Shown one piece after another: positions 7,893 through 16,918 of a stretch of 28,874 bases of DNA. Where the stretch lies: assembly GCA_964469555.1 (NCBI GenBank), contig CAYYAQ010000062.1, forward strand, positions 1-28,874. The letters run 5' to 3'. Positions within the stretch are counted from its first letter, which is position 1. Every line of letters starts with the position of its first letter. The translations under genes and the position numbers were made by a program. The notes beneath the pieces are model-generated. The model saw only the letters and a list, made by a program, of their open reading frames with translations, ran no database searches and had not been told where the DNA came from. The DNA comes from CAYYAQ01 sp964469555. GTDB taxonomy: Bacteria; Planctomycetota; UBA1135; UBA2386.

Positions 7893-10643
7893 TCACCTCG
7901 GCGTCCCGGACAGCGCGCCGGCTCGCTCGAGCGCCAGGCGGAGATCTTGCGCTTTCTTCGAATCGAGCTTCCCAAGCAGCGCCATCGCCGTCTGCAAGGG
8001 CGTGCGTCCCAGCCCGTTGCGACTCTTGAGACTGTTCGGGCGCGCGGCGATCGCCGACTTCACCGAGGCGAGTGCGCCTTCGACATCACCCGCCGACGCC
8101 TTCAGGTGCGCGATGCCCGCGTGGCAGAGGCACACGTAGTGGCGGGCTGTATCCTCGAACGTCGGGTCGTCACGCATCGAACGGTTGAAGCTGGCGATGG
8201 ACCGGGCATAGGTCGCGAGCGCCGCCTTCGGCATCCGGTTGAGCACGCGACGTTCCGCCGACATCAGCGTCGCGAGGCCCGCGAACCACAGCTTCGTCGG
8301 CGTGCTCTTCGTAACACGGATCCACTGGAGGTACGACCGCTCCAACCCTTCCGCACCGCGATGCAAGAGGCAGAAGGTTCGGAAACCCGCGTGCAGTTCG
8401 ACGGACGTCGGGAAGCGAACCAAGGCACGCCCGAACACAGACCACTGCATTCCCCACAACCGCAGCGCCCCCGCGAACCGGGCGTAGTCCAGGGCGTGCT
8501 TCTCGGTGCCCGCGGGGTGATCCAACAACACCTCGTACGCGGCCCGGACATCCGCGAACCAACTCGTCGGCCACTCCTGTCCGCGCCTCATCGCGGCGAA
8601 CATCACTCGCGTCCGTTCCTGAGCGAAGACGTACAACACCTCGGCTCCGATGTTGGACGCCGCACGGTACGGCTCCTGGGCCAGCGTCAAGATCGCCTTG
8701 ACGGCGTGGTCGATCGTGGCGGGCTCCCGCAAGAGGTGGCAGGCGACCGCGAGGTGCGCGAGCGCAAGTCCGTTCGGTTTGTCAGCGCTGGTCGCCTTGA
8801 GGGACGCGCTCCGCACATCCTGCAACAGGAGCGTCGGGTCCTTGCCCTGCAGAATACGGATGCGGGCGTAGCGCATGGCCGTCGCGGCCATCGACAGCCG
8901 CAGTCCGCGATCGTCCGGCGTCTGCCGCAGGAGTTTCTCCAACTCGTCGAGTCGCCCGTCGAGCGCTTTGAGCTCGCTGGCGTCCGGCGGGCTCTGGATC
9001 ACGGCGCGACCCGAGGCGATCTGCCCCCGCCAACGCCGCACGCCCAGAATGCGCGACGAACTCTGCAGACCCGAGATGATTCGCTGCGCGAACTTCGCCC
9101 GCTTCTCGTCGTCGGACGACAGACCCTCGGTTGTCGCCCACACGTGCACGGCGCGGACGAGCCCGTCGATCACTACCGGGTCGTCATAGCCCAGATCGAG
9201 CACGCGATAGAAGAGGTCGGCGGGTGTCCGCGAGACGTTCGCTGTGACCATCTCCACCGCGCTCGCCAGCACGGCCTTGTTCTTTTGGAACAGCGCCAGC
9301 CGCAACACCTCGGGGTGCTGCACCGCCCGTTGTCCCGACAGCGACTTCGCCGTGAGCCGCAGCCGCGTCGCCACGTCGCCGTCTTGGAACATCTGTTCAA
9401 GGGCCACGCGGTCCATGGCGTCCGGACTGCCCAACAAACCGTTCTCGCTGCGGTCGGCTGACGCGGTCGCGCCCCCGCGTCGACCGTGCTTCTCGAGGGC
9501 GGCGTCGATCAGCGCCAGATCGGTTGCCAGGTACACGTCAAACAGGAGTTTGCCATCCTTGTCGATGCCCACGTGTCGCGGCGCCACGCGACGTCCATTG
9601 AAGTACTTCGCGAAGATCTCGGGTTCGTGATCGATGTACTCGGCGCAGACCAGGCGTCCGAACCGCGTGTCGACGATCCGCTTCCCGCGGTCACCGTGAT
9701 CGAGCACGGACTGACGGTCAGGCGAGACGAGAAGCGGAATGAATCCGGACGCCAGGGCGACGAATTCTGGATCGCGGTAACGCTTCCAGGCGAGGTTCTC
9801 GCTCGCCGGCTCGCCCGCCATGTTCACGCAGATCAGGAGCGGCTTGCCGGTCTTCTTCACCAGGGCGAGGGCATCCTCGAGGCTGCGCTGCCAGGGCATC
9901 AACGCCGGCTTGGCACGGTCCTCCGCCGTGACTGGCGCCATCCGCACGCGACCACCGCGCCTCAACACGAGTTCGTCCTTCTGCACGGCGCCGTCGTTGT
10001 TCTTGTCCACCGCCGAGAAGATGCGGCCAAGGTCGACGCGCGTGACCTTGCCATCCTTGTCCTGATCGAGCCCCGCCTCGAGCGTCGTCAACATGACACC
10101 GGGCGTGAACGCGGTGCGGTCCGAGTCGGTCGGGGCGGCGGCCTTGGCTATCCACGTCTGCACCGTCGCGATCGTGATCCCCGTCGACGCCTGGGCCTGC
10201 GTCAGGAAGTTCGTCCACTCCGTCGATCCGATCTGGCCGTCGCCGTTGGTGTCGGCGTTCATCAGGACAACGGTGTCCATGATGCCACCGCGGCGGCGAA
10301 TCTCGTCACTCGACAACACGGCGTTCTTGTCGGCATCGCGCGACACGAACATCCGATCGAGATCGAGTGACTTCACCTCACCATCCGCGTTGCGATCGAG
10401 CTGCGGCAGCAGGATCCGCGCCATGAGTTGCTTGCCATCGATCCCCTTCTTGGGGCCGACGTACACCGATGCGAGGAACGCCTTCCACTCGACCGCGGTG
10501 ACGTCACCGGATCGATCGGAGTCCGCCGCCCGCACCAACGTCAGTCCGACATCGAAGCCTCCACCCCCGCGTCGCGGACGGTTCTGCGCGTCGAGCGCGA
10601 GGAGAGGAAACAGGATTGCGAGGGTAAGAAGGCAGCAATTCAT
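7893..10643 (-). CDS. Secreted EF-hand / thioredoxin-like / helical-repeat protein
   Basis: I start it at the ATG at 10643 (916 aa) because MNCCLLTLAILFPLLALDA is a Sec signal peptide; the open frame upstream is a separate HEAT-like scrap. Residues 41-225 carry six calcium-binding EF-hand-type loops (DSDRSGDVTAVEW, LDRNADGEVKSLD, RDADKNAVLSSDE, NADTNGDGQIGSTEW, LDQDKDGKVTRVD, VDKNNDGAVQKDE), in planctomycete style. Residues about 248-385 resemble the thioredoxin fold used in secreted planctomycete proteins (SLEDALALVKKTGKPLLICVN; VAPRHVGIDKDGKLLF) but lack a CXXC motif, so redox activity is unlikely. Residues 400-916 are alpha-helical, TPR- or HEAT-like. It probably acts outside the cytoplasm as a calcium-stabilised scaffold or binding protein. 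Substrate unknown. No clear ribosome binding site. Confidence 0.8.
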   Translation of the reverse strand: MNCCLLTLAILFPLLALDAQNRPRRGGGGFDVGLTLVRAADSDRSGDVTAVEWKAFLASVYVGPKKGIDGKQLMARILLPQLDRNADGEVKSLDLDRMFVSRDADKNAVLSSDEIRRRGGIMDTVVLMNADTNGDGQIGSTEWTNFLTQAQASTGITIATVQTWIAKAAAPTDSDRTAFTPGVMLTTLEAGLDQDKDGKVTRVDLGRIFSAVDKNNDGAVQKDELVLRRGGRVRMAPVTAEDRAKPALMPWQRSLEDALALVKKTGKPLLICVNMAGEPASENLAWKRYRDPEFVALASGFIPLLVSPDRQSVLDHGDRGKRIVDTRFGRLVCAEYIDHEPEIFAKYFNGRRVAPRHVGIDKDGKLLFDVYLATDLALIDAALEKHGRRGGATASADRSENGLLGSPDAMDRVALEQMFQDGDVATRLRLTAKSLSGQRAVQHPEVLRLALFQKNKAVLASAVEMVTANVSRTPADLFYRVLDLGYDDPVVIDGLVRAVHVWATTEGLSSDDEKRAKFAQRIISGLQSSSRILGVRRWRGQIASGRAVIQSPPDASELKALDGRLDELEKLLRQTPDDRGLRLSMAATAMRYARIRILQGKDPTLLLQDVRSASLKATSADKPNGLALAHLAVACHLLREPATIDHAVKAILTLAQEPYRAASNIGAEVLYVFAQERTRVMFAAMRRGQEWPTSWFADVRAAYEVLLDHPAGTEKHALDYARFAGALRLWGMQWSVFGRALVRFPTSVELHAGFRTFCLLHRGAEGLERSYLQWIRVTKSTPTKLWFAGLATLMSAERRVLNRMPKAALATYARSIASFNRSMRDDPTFEDTARHYVCLCHAGIAHLKASAGDVEGALASVKSAIAARPNSLKSRNGLGRTPLQTAMALLGKLDSKKAQDLRLALERAGALSGTPR

Positions 10644-10955
10644 GGCGCCCCAGTTGTATCGGCAGAATGGGGTCGGAGTGTGCTCTTTGACGTGGTTCCA
10701 CCCCGGGGTAATGGGTGGTGCCGGTTGCCGTTGGTTGTCTTTGCGCCGCTTCTGAAAGCGCTCCGTGAACCTCTTCTTCTCCAGGATCGAGGCGATGGTC
10801 GTGAGCGTGGCCTCGGCACTCTGCCTCACCATCTCAGACTCGTCGCCGAAGGCCTCGATGAGGTGGGGAACCGCGCTCTTGGACAGCGTCAGGCCGAGTG
10901 GCACGACCGCGTCGTCGCGGACGCCTTCGCTCGACGACTTCAAACCCCTGACCAA
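10644..10955 (-). pseudogene. HEAT-like C-terminal remnant fused in frame to the EF-hand gene
   Basis: A 104-codon stretch after an in-frame TGA, starting only at a TTG. Its first 65 residues are typical HEAT/PBS-lyase repeats (KSAVPHLIEAFGDES; EMVRQSAEATLTTIASIL) and then become basic and proline-rich. No stop separates it from the signal peptide of the 7893-10643 gene, so a signal peptide would be internal if it were one protein. I infer a broken gene tail lying against the next gene. Confidence 0.4.
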
Positions 10956-11010
10956 TGATCATGACGGCGAAGGGCGAAGAGGAGCAGCGCATCGAGGACC
11001 GGGGAGTCCG

Positions 11011-11250
11011 GTCGACACCGCGTTGGCGGTACTGTTTCTGCGGCGCAAGTTCGCCAAGACCCCACCGCTGCGCTACCCGCGCATGGGCAAGCTGAACGCG
11101 CAGTCGACGCACCTCGAAGTCGAGGCCGCTGCACGGGATGCGGTACTCCAGGGAGAAACCGCGATCCCGGGGATCCTGAAGTCGCTGCGCAGCCCCCTTC
11201 CCACCCAGCGGGAAGCCGCGGCGATCGCGCTGCGGAAATTCGCGGGCTAG
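11011..11250 (+). pseudogene. HEAT-like C-terminal remnant, plus strand
   Basis: A plus-strand frame without a convincing start reads VDTALAVLFLRRKFAKTPPL, then LEVEAAARDAVLQGETA and IPGILKSLRSPLPTQREAAA to a TAG at 11248-11250. The helix pairs resemble the end of a HEAT-repeat protein. Upstream codons to about 10945 look non-coding. It lies head to head with the minus-strand HEAT scrap, so the two may be pieces of one family left by rearrangement. The only start-type codon nearby is the TTG at 11023. Confidence 0.4.
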
Positions 11251-11353
11251 GATTTCGGCTTCGACCCCAGGCTCGATCCGAGTCTCGCGGCGGAGGCGGT
11301 GCACTCGGCGGAAAAGTGGTGGCCAAAGCGCAATTCTGGTCGATGAACTGGGC

Positions 11354-11383
11354 TTGAGGTGCCTTTCCGGACCCGGCTAGATT
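11354..11383 (+). promoter_or_regulatory. Sigma-70-like promoter for pckA
   Basis: TTGAGG (11354-11359), an 18-nt spacer and TAGATT (11378-11383), about 88 nt before the pckA start codon. Between 11251 and 11353 I see no gene. Confidence 0.45.
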
Positions 11384-11471
11384 TGGGGTGATCAACATTG
11401 ACCCCAACGCCGCTGCCTGTTCCACTTCCGCATTGGTCACCCCCGTCGACCCAAGCCTGGAGAGACAAATC

Positions 11472-13142
11472 ATGACAGCCACGACCGCATACAAGGACGA
11501 ACTCGGCGAGAAGCTCGGGCTCGAGAGTGTCGAGTTCCACTACGACCTCACCAAGGATCAGCTGTTCCAGGAAGCACTCACCCACGACAAGGGACGCATC
11601 CGCGAAGGCGGTCCGGACGACGAGCACAAGGCCTACCAGACCAAGCTCGGCGCGGACGGCCCACTGATCTTCTACACCGATCCGAGTTGCACCGGTCGCC
11701 CGGTCAAGGACACGTTTGCCGTCGCGTCGCCGGACACCGAGGACATGATCTGGTGGAAGAACGACTTCCAGAAATACGACCCCGCGGCCTACAAGAAGTT
11801 GCTCGCGGATGCGGTCGCCCACCTCAACGCGAAGGGCGCGCGGCTGTACGTGCAGGACGTCTACTGCGGCGCGGACCCCGAGTACGCGGTCCCGTTCCGG
11901 TTCGTTGGCGAATACGCAACCCACGCGATGTTCGTGCACAACATGTTCCCGAAGGGCATCGAGGGCGTCGCCGACGAGGACGCGAAGCGCTGGACGCTGC
12001 TCAACGTGCCGTCATTCCACTGCGACCCCAAAGTGCACGGCAGCAAGTCACAGCGCGCCGTGATCCTCGACATCGAGAACAAGACGATCCTCGTCGTCGG
12101 TCGCGCGGACTACTGCGGCGTGAACAAGAAGGGCATGTTCACCGTGATGAACTTCATGGTGCCGAATCTCGGGCACCTGTCGATGCACTGCTCGGCGAAC
12201 GTCGGGGCCGACGGGGACTGCGCGATCCTGTTCGGGCTGTCGGGCACCGGCAAGACGACGCTGTCGGCCGATCCGGACCGCAAGCTGATCGGCGACGACG
12301 AGCATGCGTGGACGAGCAACGGCATCTCCAACCTGGAGGACGGCTGCTACGCGAAGCTGATCGACCTCAACAAGGACGCCGAGCCGGTCATCGCCGACGC
12401 CCTGTCGATGCGGGGCACGGTGATCGAGAACGTCCCCGCGCTGCCGGGCAAGGCGCTCGAAGACACGGACCCACAGGAGTTCGACCTCTCGGACAATTCG
12501 GTCACGGAGAACACGCGGTTCTCATACCCGCTGACCTGCAACCCGAACGTGATGGACGGCGCGAAGGGCCCGCACCCGGAGACGATCGTGCTGCTGACGG
12601 CGGACGCGTTCGGCGTGCTGCCACCGGTCGCGGTGCTGTCGCCGAAGGAAGTCATGTATCACTTCGTGTCCGGCTTCACGGCGAAGCTCGCGGGCACCGA
12701 GGTCGGCATCACCGAGCCGAAGGCTGCATTCAGCGCGTGCTTCGGCGCGCCGTTCATGAGCCACTACCCGTCGGTCTACGCCAAGCTGCTCGCGGAGAAG
12801 ATGGGCCACCACGAAACGCGGTGCATCCTGTTGAACACCGGCTGGAGCGGCGGTTCCTACGGCACCGGCGAGCGGATCTCGATCGGCCACACCCGCGCCC
12901 TGCTGAACGCGGCGCTGCGAGGTGATCTCGATCCGGACAAGGTCGAATACACCGAGCACCCGGTCTTCGGTCTGAAGATGCCGAACAACTGCCCGGACGT
13001 CCCGACCGAGATCCTCGACCCGCGCAACACGTGGAAGGACAAGGACGCCTACGACGCCGCTGCCGAGAAGCTGCGCGCGATGTTCAAGACGAACTTCGAG
13101 GAGAAGGGCTTCGCCGAGCTCGGCATCGAGCCAATGATGTGA
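11472..13142 (+). CDS. pckA: Phosphoenolpyruvate carboxykinase (ATP)
   Basis: Converts oxaloacetate plus ATP to phosphoenolpyruvate, CO2 and ADP, the entry step of gluconeogenesis. I chose the ATG at 11472 (556 aa, close to family length) over the longer frame at 11388, because GGAGAG lies 7 nt upstream. The protein carries the ATP-type signatures: Walker A GLSGTGKTT (255-263), the metal-binding IGDDEHAW region (273-280) and the substrate-site stretch GVNKKGMFTVMNFMVPNL. The GGSYGTGERISIGHTRALL stretch near the C-terminus is also typical. The ATP-type P-loop and overall sequence exclude the GTP enzyme. The stop overlaps the GTG start of the C45-type lipoprotein, so the two are likely co-translated. 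The promoter candidate is at 11354-11383. Confidence 0.96.
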   Translation: MTATTAYKDELGEKLGLESVEFHYDLTKDQLFQEALTHDKGRIREGGPDDEHKAYQTKLGADGPLIFYTDPSCTGRPVKDTFAVASPDTEDMIWWKNDFQKYDPAAYKKLLADAVAHLNAKGARLYVQDVYCGADPEYAVPFRFVGEYATHAMFVHNMFPKGIEGVADEDAKRWTLLNVPSFHCDPKVHGSKSQRAVILDIENKTILVVGRADYCGVNKKGMFTVMNFMVPNLGHLSMHCSANVGADGDCAILFGLSGTGKTTLSADPDRKLIGDDEHAWTSNGISNLEDGCYAKLIDLNKDAEPVIADALSMRGTVIENVPALPGKALEDTDPQEFDLSDNSVTENTRFSYPLTCNPNVMDGAKGPHPETIVLLTADAFGVLPPVAVLSPKEVMYHFVSGFTAKLAGTEVGITEPKAAFSACFGAPFMSHYPSVYAKLLAEKMGHHETRCILLNTGWSGGSYGTGERISIGHTRALLNAALRGDLDPDKVEYTEHPVFGLKMPNNCPDVPTEILDPRNTWKDKDAYDAAAEKLRAMFKTNFEEKGFAELGIEPMM

Positions 13143-14431
13143 GATGTTCCCCCGTCGCTAGCACCGCGACACTCACGGTCCTTGCGCTCTTCGCGTCCGG
13201 CTGTGCGTCCACGCCGTCGGGTTTCACCGATCTCGGCCAGTCGGCGGACGGCTCGCTGCACAGCTACGGCAGTCAGCGCGTGTTGGTAGTGCGCGGCACT
13301 CACTACGAGATGGGGTTGCAGCACGGACGACTGCTCGCGCCCGCGGTCCGGACAATCGTGCGCGAGGGTCTGACCTGGACGAACGCGGCGGGCCTGAGTC
13401 GAAAGACGTTGGCCAAGATGTGGAAGCAGCTCGAACGCCACGTCCCCACGCACCTCCACGACGAGATGCGCGGCCTGGCCGAGGGCAGCGGCGCGAGTCT
13501 TCACGACATCCACCTGCTGCACGCCATGCCGAGCAAGTTCCACTGCAGCGGCGCCGCGGCCGCGCGGGGCATGACCCGGGATGGCAAGCTCTACCACTCG
13601 CGCAGCCTCGACTACGCGCTGAACATCGGCGGCGCAGACCGGATGCAGAACCACGCGCTGGTGATCGCGCGATTCCCGACCAACGGCAAGGCGAACGTCG
13701 TCCCCGCGTGGGCCGGCTTCCTCGGCGCGGTGACGGGGATGAACGAGGCCGGCATCTCGGTCGGCGAAAAGGGCTCGGCGAGCAACGATGAGAGCTTCGA
13801 CGGGATGCCGATGATCTTCATCGTGCGCGAAGTGCTGCGCCGCAGCGGATCGCTCGCGCAGGCCGTCGAGATCTTTCGGAAGGGTCCGCGGACGTGTGGG
13901 TTCAACTTCATCGTCGGCAGCGGCGACGAGCGGCTCGCGACCGCGGTCGAAGTCACGCGCAACCACTTCTTCCTCTCCGGCATGGGCGACGCCGCGGAGA
14001 ACATTCCGCCGCACCGCGCCCTGCCCGATGCCGTGCGCCGCACGAATCACTTCATCGGACGCGAGATCGCGAAGACGCAGCCGCGGCGCAGCGAGAACTA
14101 CCACCCCAAGAACTACCGCGAGGGCACCTGGCTCCGCTACCAACGGATCACGGAGTATCTCGAAGCCCACCGCGGCACCCTCGACGCACCCTCGATGGTC
14201 GCCCTGCTGCGCCGGTACCCACCCGGCCATCCCTGCCTGCACCAGGCGGTCATGTGCCCCACCGACCGCATCATCTGGGTCAGCCAGGCCGTCGACGACC
14301 GCACCTCCAAAACCGCCGGCGCCCAGAACCAGACGTTCCACGCATACCGCCTCACCAGGAACGGGATCTTCCCCGCGGGGACTCTCTCTCCCGAAGCGCC
14401 TACCAGACGAACTTCGAGTGCGCGGCGGTGA
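13139..14431 (+). CDS. C45-type Ntn hydrolase / acyltransferase lipoprotein
   Basis: I place the start at the GTG at 13139, sharing GTGA with the pckA stop, giving 430 aa. MRCSPVASTATLTVLALFASGC is a lipoprotein signal with C22 in an ASGC lipobox (variant, as -3 is Ala), so the mature protein is probably membrane-tethered on the outside. The family is C45 (acyl-CoA:6-aminopenicillanic acid acyltransferase-like, linear amide C-N hydrolase). The expected nucleophile is C136 in FHCSGAA, followed by RGMTRDGKLYHSRSLDY and GMNEAGISVGEKGS. Members self-cleave before this Cys and hydrolyse or transfer acyl groups on amides. The true substrate is not known. The N-domain has the family ALxHGRLLAPAV-like helix. 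The end overlaps the convergent YdbT-like gene by 32 bp. Confidence 0.85.
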   Translation: MRCSPVASTATLTVLALFASGCASTPSGFTDLGQSADGSLHSYGSQRVLVVRGTHYEMGLQHGRLLAPAVRTIVREGLTWTNAAGLSRKTLAKMWKQLERHVPTHLHDEMRGLAEGSGASLHDIHLLHAMPSKFHCSGAAAARGMTRDGKLYHSRSLDYALNIGGADRMQNHALVIARFPTNGKANVVPAWAGFLGAVTGMNEAGISVGEKGSASNDESFDGMPMIFIVREVLRRSGSLAQAVEIFRKGPRTCGFNFIVGSGDERLATAVEVTRNHFFLSGMGDAAENIPPHRALPDAVRRTNHFIGREIAKTQPRRSENYHPKNYREGTWLRYQRITEYLEAHRGTLDAPSMVALLRRYPPGHPCLHQAVMCPTDRIIWVSQAVDDRTSKTAGAQNQTFHAYRLTRNGIFPAGTLSPEAPTRRTSSARR

Positions 14432-16004
14432 GCGCGAGGTCGTGCTGTAGCCGCTCGGCGTCCGCGCGCGTCAGATGCTGCAACGTCGTCGGCGCCGCGC
14501 CCGCGACGTAGACCACGAGCCGCGCGAGACCGAACATCCGATCCCACGGTCCAGCGCGCAGGGCCACCGCCTGCACCTTGTGCAGCGGGATGAACGCCCG
14601 ATAGCGCCCGAGCACTCCCCAACGCATCGCGAAGTGCCCGGTCACGTGTGAGTATCCGAGGTTGTGGTAGATCAAGATCCCGGTCCCGAGCATGACCACC
14701 GGCCACATCAGCGCCAGCAGCGCGTGCAACCCGAGGAACGGAAACGCCACCGAGAACGCGATCACGGCCAACACGCACCCCTCCGCGAGCAACCGCGTGA
14801 CGACCTTGCTCGAAACCCGACTCCACATGAGCCCATGCGGATTCATACCCGGGAGCAGGTGCGGCACGAGCAACCGCCCCGTCGCGAGCTTCGTCATCGG
14901 CGCGACGACGTCGAGACCACCCTTGAGCTCTTCCTTCTGGTTCGTCCCCGACCCCGCCGAATCCGCGCGGACGATGACGAGCCGGAAGAGCCTCCGCACC
15001 AGACTCTGCTCCATCAACACGCGCTGGATCTTCCGCTTCGGCAGCGAACGCACCCGCGTCGTCAACAACCCGTAGCGGCGCTGGAACACTTCCCCGCGCC
15101 GCACCAGCGTGAATCCGTGGAACAGCAGGAATGCTGCCGCGATCGACACGACCCACCCGAGAATCACGACCAGGGACAGCGCCGCCAACCCGACCAGCAC
15201 CGCGGAGGTGAGCTCGAGACTCGTGACGTATTTCAGCGCGAGGTCGACGAAGTTCGTCAGCCAGGACAGCGCGCCGACCTGATCCGCCTGTTCGGCCAGC
15301 ACGAAGAGCCCGATGATGATCGCGCCGGCGCGGTTGTCGGTGAGCCCGCGCATCGTCAGGTTCCACGCCCGCACGCGGAAGAGGACCTGGTCCGGCTCCT
15401 GCACGCCGCTCGCCGGCGGCAACAGCTCGCCGTCCTCGGTCACGACCGGCGCCACGGGCCGCTGCGCCCGGATGTACAGCATCGCTTCGCGCAGCTGCGC
15501 CGCTGGCCGCAAGCCCAGCGAGTCGAGCCGCGCCTCAGCCCCTTCGCCGGACGCGGTCTCGACGGTCACCACCACCAATCCGAAGAAGCGCCGCACGAGC
15601 GTCTGCTCGAAGCTCAGATCTTGGACGCGGTTGACGGGGATGCGCCGTTCCTGGCGGTTGAAGATCCCCTCCGTCGTGACCAACTCGTCTGTCGTCAGCC
15701 AGTAGCGGAACGTGACGAAGCGGATCAGCGCGTACGCCATGTTCATCACCAGCATGAAGATCGAAATCACGATGATCCCGAGCTGGAAGTTCCCTTCCAT
15801 CAGGAACACCGCGACCAGGACCGGAATGATCATTCCGCGCAGCGCCGTGGCCAGCCGCAGGAAGAGGATGCCCGGATGGAGGTGTCCCTGGGCGAGCAAC
15901 GGCACGTAGGGTACGGGCGGCACGGGCGCCGGCGCGGCGTCCGCTGCCGGGGGCACGGCGATCGGCGCCGGGCCTTCGCCTCCCGGGGGTTCAGATGACG
16001 TCAT
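14400..16004 (-). CDS. Bacterial PH-domain membrane protein, YdbT-like
   Basis: The 534-residue protein has a Pro/Ala-rich N-terminus (1-40) and two tandem hydrophobic-plus-bPH2 units (DUF304), with a third PH segment at the end. Membrane stretches are about residues 55-95, 225-245, 265-300 and 405-445. PH blocks follow them (YWLTTDELVTTEGIFNRQERR; TLVRRGEVFQRRYGLLTTRV; GHFAMRWGVLGRYRAFIPLH). Each block ends in the family strand-turn pattern (RIPVNRVQDLSFEQTLVRRFF; RSLPKRKIQRVLMEQSLVRR). YdbT-type proteins are inner-membrane proteins of unclear role, found beside YdbS. Its ATG lies 14 nt inside the upstream ydbS-like gene, with an AGGGG ribosome binding site just before, so the two are coupled. 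Convergent 3' overlap with the C45 gene. Confidence 0.88.
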   Translation of the reverse strand: MTSSEPPGGEGPAPIAVPPAADAAPAPVPPVPYVPLLAQGHLHPGILFLRLATALRGMIIPVLVAVFLMEGNFQLGIIVISIFMLVMNMAYALIRFVTFRYWLTTDELVTTEGIFNRQERRIPVNRVQDLSFEQTLVRRFFGLVVVTVETASGEGAEARLDSLGLRPAAQLREAMLYIRAQRPVAPVVTEDGELLPPASGVQEPDQVLFRVRAWNLTMRGLTDNRAGAIIIGLFVLAEQADQVGALSWLTNFVDLALKYVTSLELTSAVLVGLAALSLVVILGWVVSIAAAFLLFHGFTLVRRGEVFQRRYGLLTTRVRSLPKRKIQRVLMEQSLVRRLFRLVIVRADSAGSGTNQKEELKGGLDVVAPMTKLATGRLLVPHLLPGMNPHGLMWSRVSSKVVTRLLAEGCVLAVIAFSVAFPFLGLHALLALMWPVVMLGTGILIYHNLGYSHVTGHFAMRWGVLGRYRAFIPLHKVQAVALRAGPWDRMFGLARLVVYVAGAAPTTLQHLTRADAERLQHDLALTAAHSKFVW

Positions 16005-16668
16005 CGCCCCTCGCCGCCAGGATGATGTCCCGCAGTTCTCTCGCCCGGTTGACCGACAGGCCGGGCAGGCGGAAGTGCGCCCCCTCCGTCCCGGCGGTGA
16101 ACACGATCAGCGTGGTCAGCCCGAAGAACCGTTCGAGCAGCCCGCGGTAGAGATCGACGTGTTGCAGCCGCGAGATCGGGATCGCTTTCTCTTCGATGAA
16201 GAGGATGCCGTAGCGCGCGAGCAACAGCTCGGTGTCGACGCTGAAGCGCCATCGCGCATACGCGAGCGACGGCGAGATCACGACCCAGAGCAGCAGCAGG
16301 CCGATCAGGGTCGCGACGCCTGGCAGGACGTACGGCCAGGCCACGGGCCACTGCGAGTAGACGACCGCGGCGCCGCCGCCGAAGATCCCGGCGACGAACA
16401 TCCAGCTCATCAAGCCGGAGAGCAACCAGTAGGCGATGACCTTGCGGTCGAGTCGTTCTTGGGGCAGCGAGAGCGTGTTCGGGTCTGTCGTCGGACCTGG
16501 CGGCGAAACCCCCGGAGTGCTCGCGGCGGTCGGATCGCTCCACTCAGTGCCCGACTCGGGGAGTTCCGAGGGCTGCGCTTCGGAGTCCGGTGTCGGTTGC
16601 GCGTCGCCGGACGCCGCCTCATCGTCGGGCGGTGGCATGGCGCCAGAGGGGTCGTCGAACTGGCTCAT
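15991..16668 (-). CDS. Bacterial PH-domain membrane protein, YdbS-like
   Basis: I chose the ATG at 16668 (225 aa) because AAGGTG lies 8 nt upstream; the alternative TTG start at 16689 adds seven residues. Residues 1-78 are acidic and Pro/Ser-rich and likely disordered in the cytoplasm. Two membrane helices follow (about residues 84-106 and 113-138), then a single bPH2 domain (AYARWRFSVDTELLLARYGI; PISRLQHVDLYRGLLERFFG; RELRDIILAARGDDVI). It is the first gene of the YdbS-YdbT pair; the downstream start lies inside its last codons, suggesting a complex. Together they resemble the Bacillus ydbS-ydbT pair, whose biochemical role is not settled. Confidence 0.87.
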   Translation of the reverse strand: MSQFDDPSGAMPPPDDEAASGDAQPTPDSEAQPSELPESGTEWSDPTAASTPGVSPPGPTTDPNTLSLPQERLDRKVIAYWLLSGLMSWMFVAGIFGGGAAVVYSQWPVAWPYVLPGVATLIGLLLLWVVISPSLAYARWRFSVDTELLLARYGILFIEEKAIPISRLQHVDLYRGLLERFFGLTTLIVFTAGTEGAHFRLPGLSVNRARELRDIILAARGDDVI

Positions 16669-16764
16669 GTGGTGCACACCTTGCAGCAATCCTGGCCGGC
16701 GCGCAACTCCGCGACGGCCGGCTTCCTACGGGTGTCCCGGGCGCGCGGTCCAAAGCGATTCGCC

Positions 16765-16803
16765 AAAAACGAAACCGGCCCTCTCGCAAAGCGAGAAGGC
16801 CGG
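16765..16803 (-). terminator. Strong intrinsic terminator after tRNA-His
   Basis: CCGGCCTTCTCGC pairs with GCGAGAGGGCCGG (13 bp, one G-T pair, TTT loop) on minus, followed by TTTCGTTTTT. Located just 3' of the tRNA-His CCA end. Confidence 0.9.
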
Positions 16804-16807
16804 GGAA

Positions 16808-16885
16808 TGGGGTGGTATAGCGGACTTGAACCGCCGACCTCCGGAACCACAATCCGGCGCTCTAACCAACTGAGCTAATACCACC
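16808..16885 (-). tRNA. tRNA-His(GTG), CCA encoded
   Basis: Cloverleaf on minus: an extra 5' G (G-1, opposite C73) as required for histidyl-tRNA, acceptor GTGGTAT with ATACCAC, D-arm AGCTCAGTTGGTTAGAGC, anticodon arm CCGGA-TTGTGGT-TCCGG with anticodon GTG, and T-arm with GTTCAAGTC. CCA is encoded at 16810-16808. Reads CAC and CAU. Confidence 0.97.
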
Positions 16886-16897
16886 AGGCTTCGAGGT

Positions 16898-16911
16898 CCC
16901 ACGTCGGTGGG
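16898..16911 (-). other. Hairpin in the presumed tRNA-His 5' leader
   Basis: CCCAC and GTGGG, on minus around loop CGAC, lie between the promoter (16919-16947) and the tRNA start at 16885. Short, but matching the position of the leader hairpins at the other two tRNAs. Confidence 0.4.
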
Positions 16912-16918
16912 GCGGCGT

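Noticed and set aside
11388..11471. Longer start for pckA
   Set aside because: The ATG at 11472 has GGAGAG at proper spacing and gives family length; the upstream codons overlap the expected leader.
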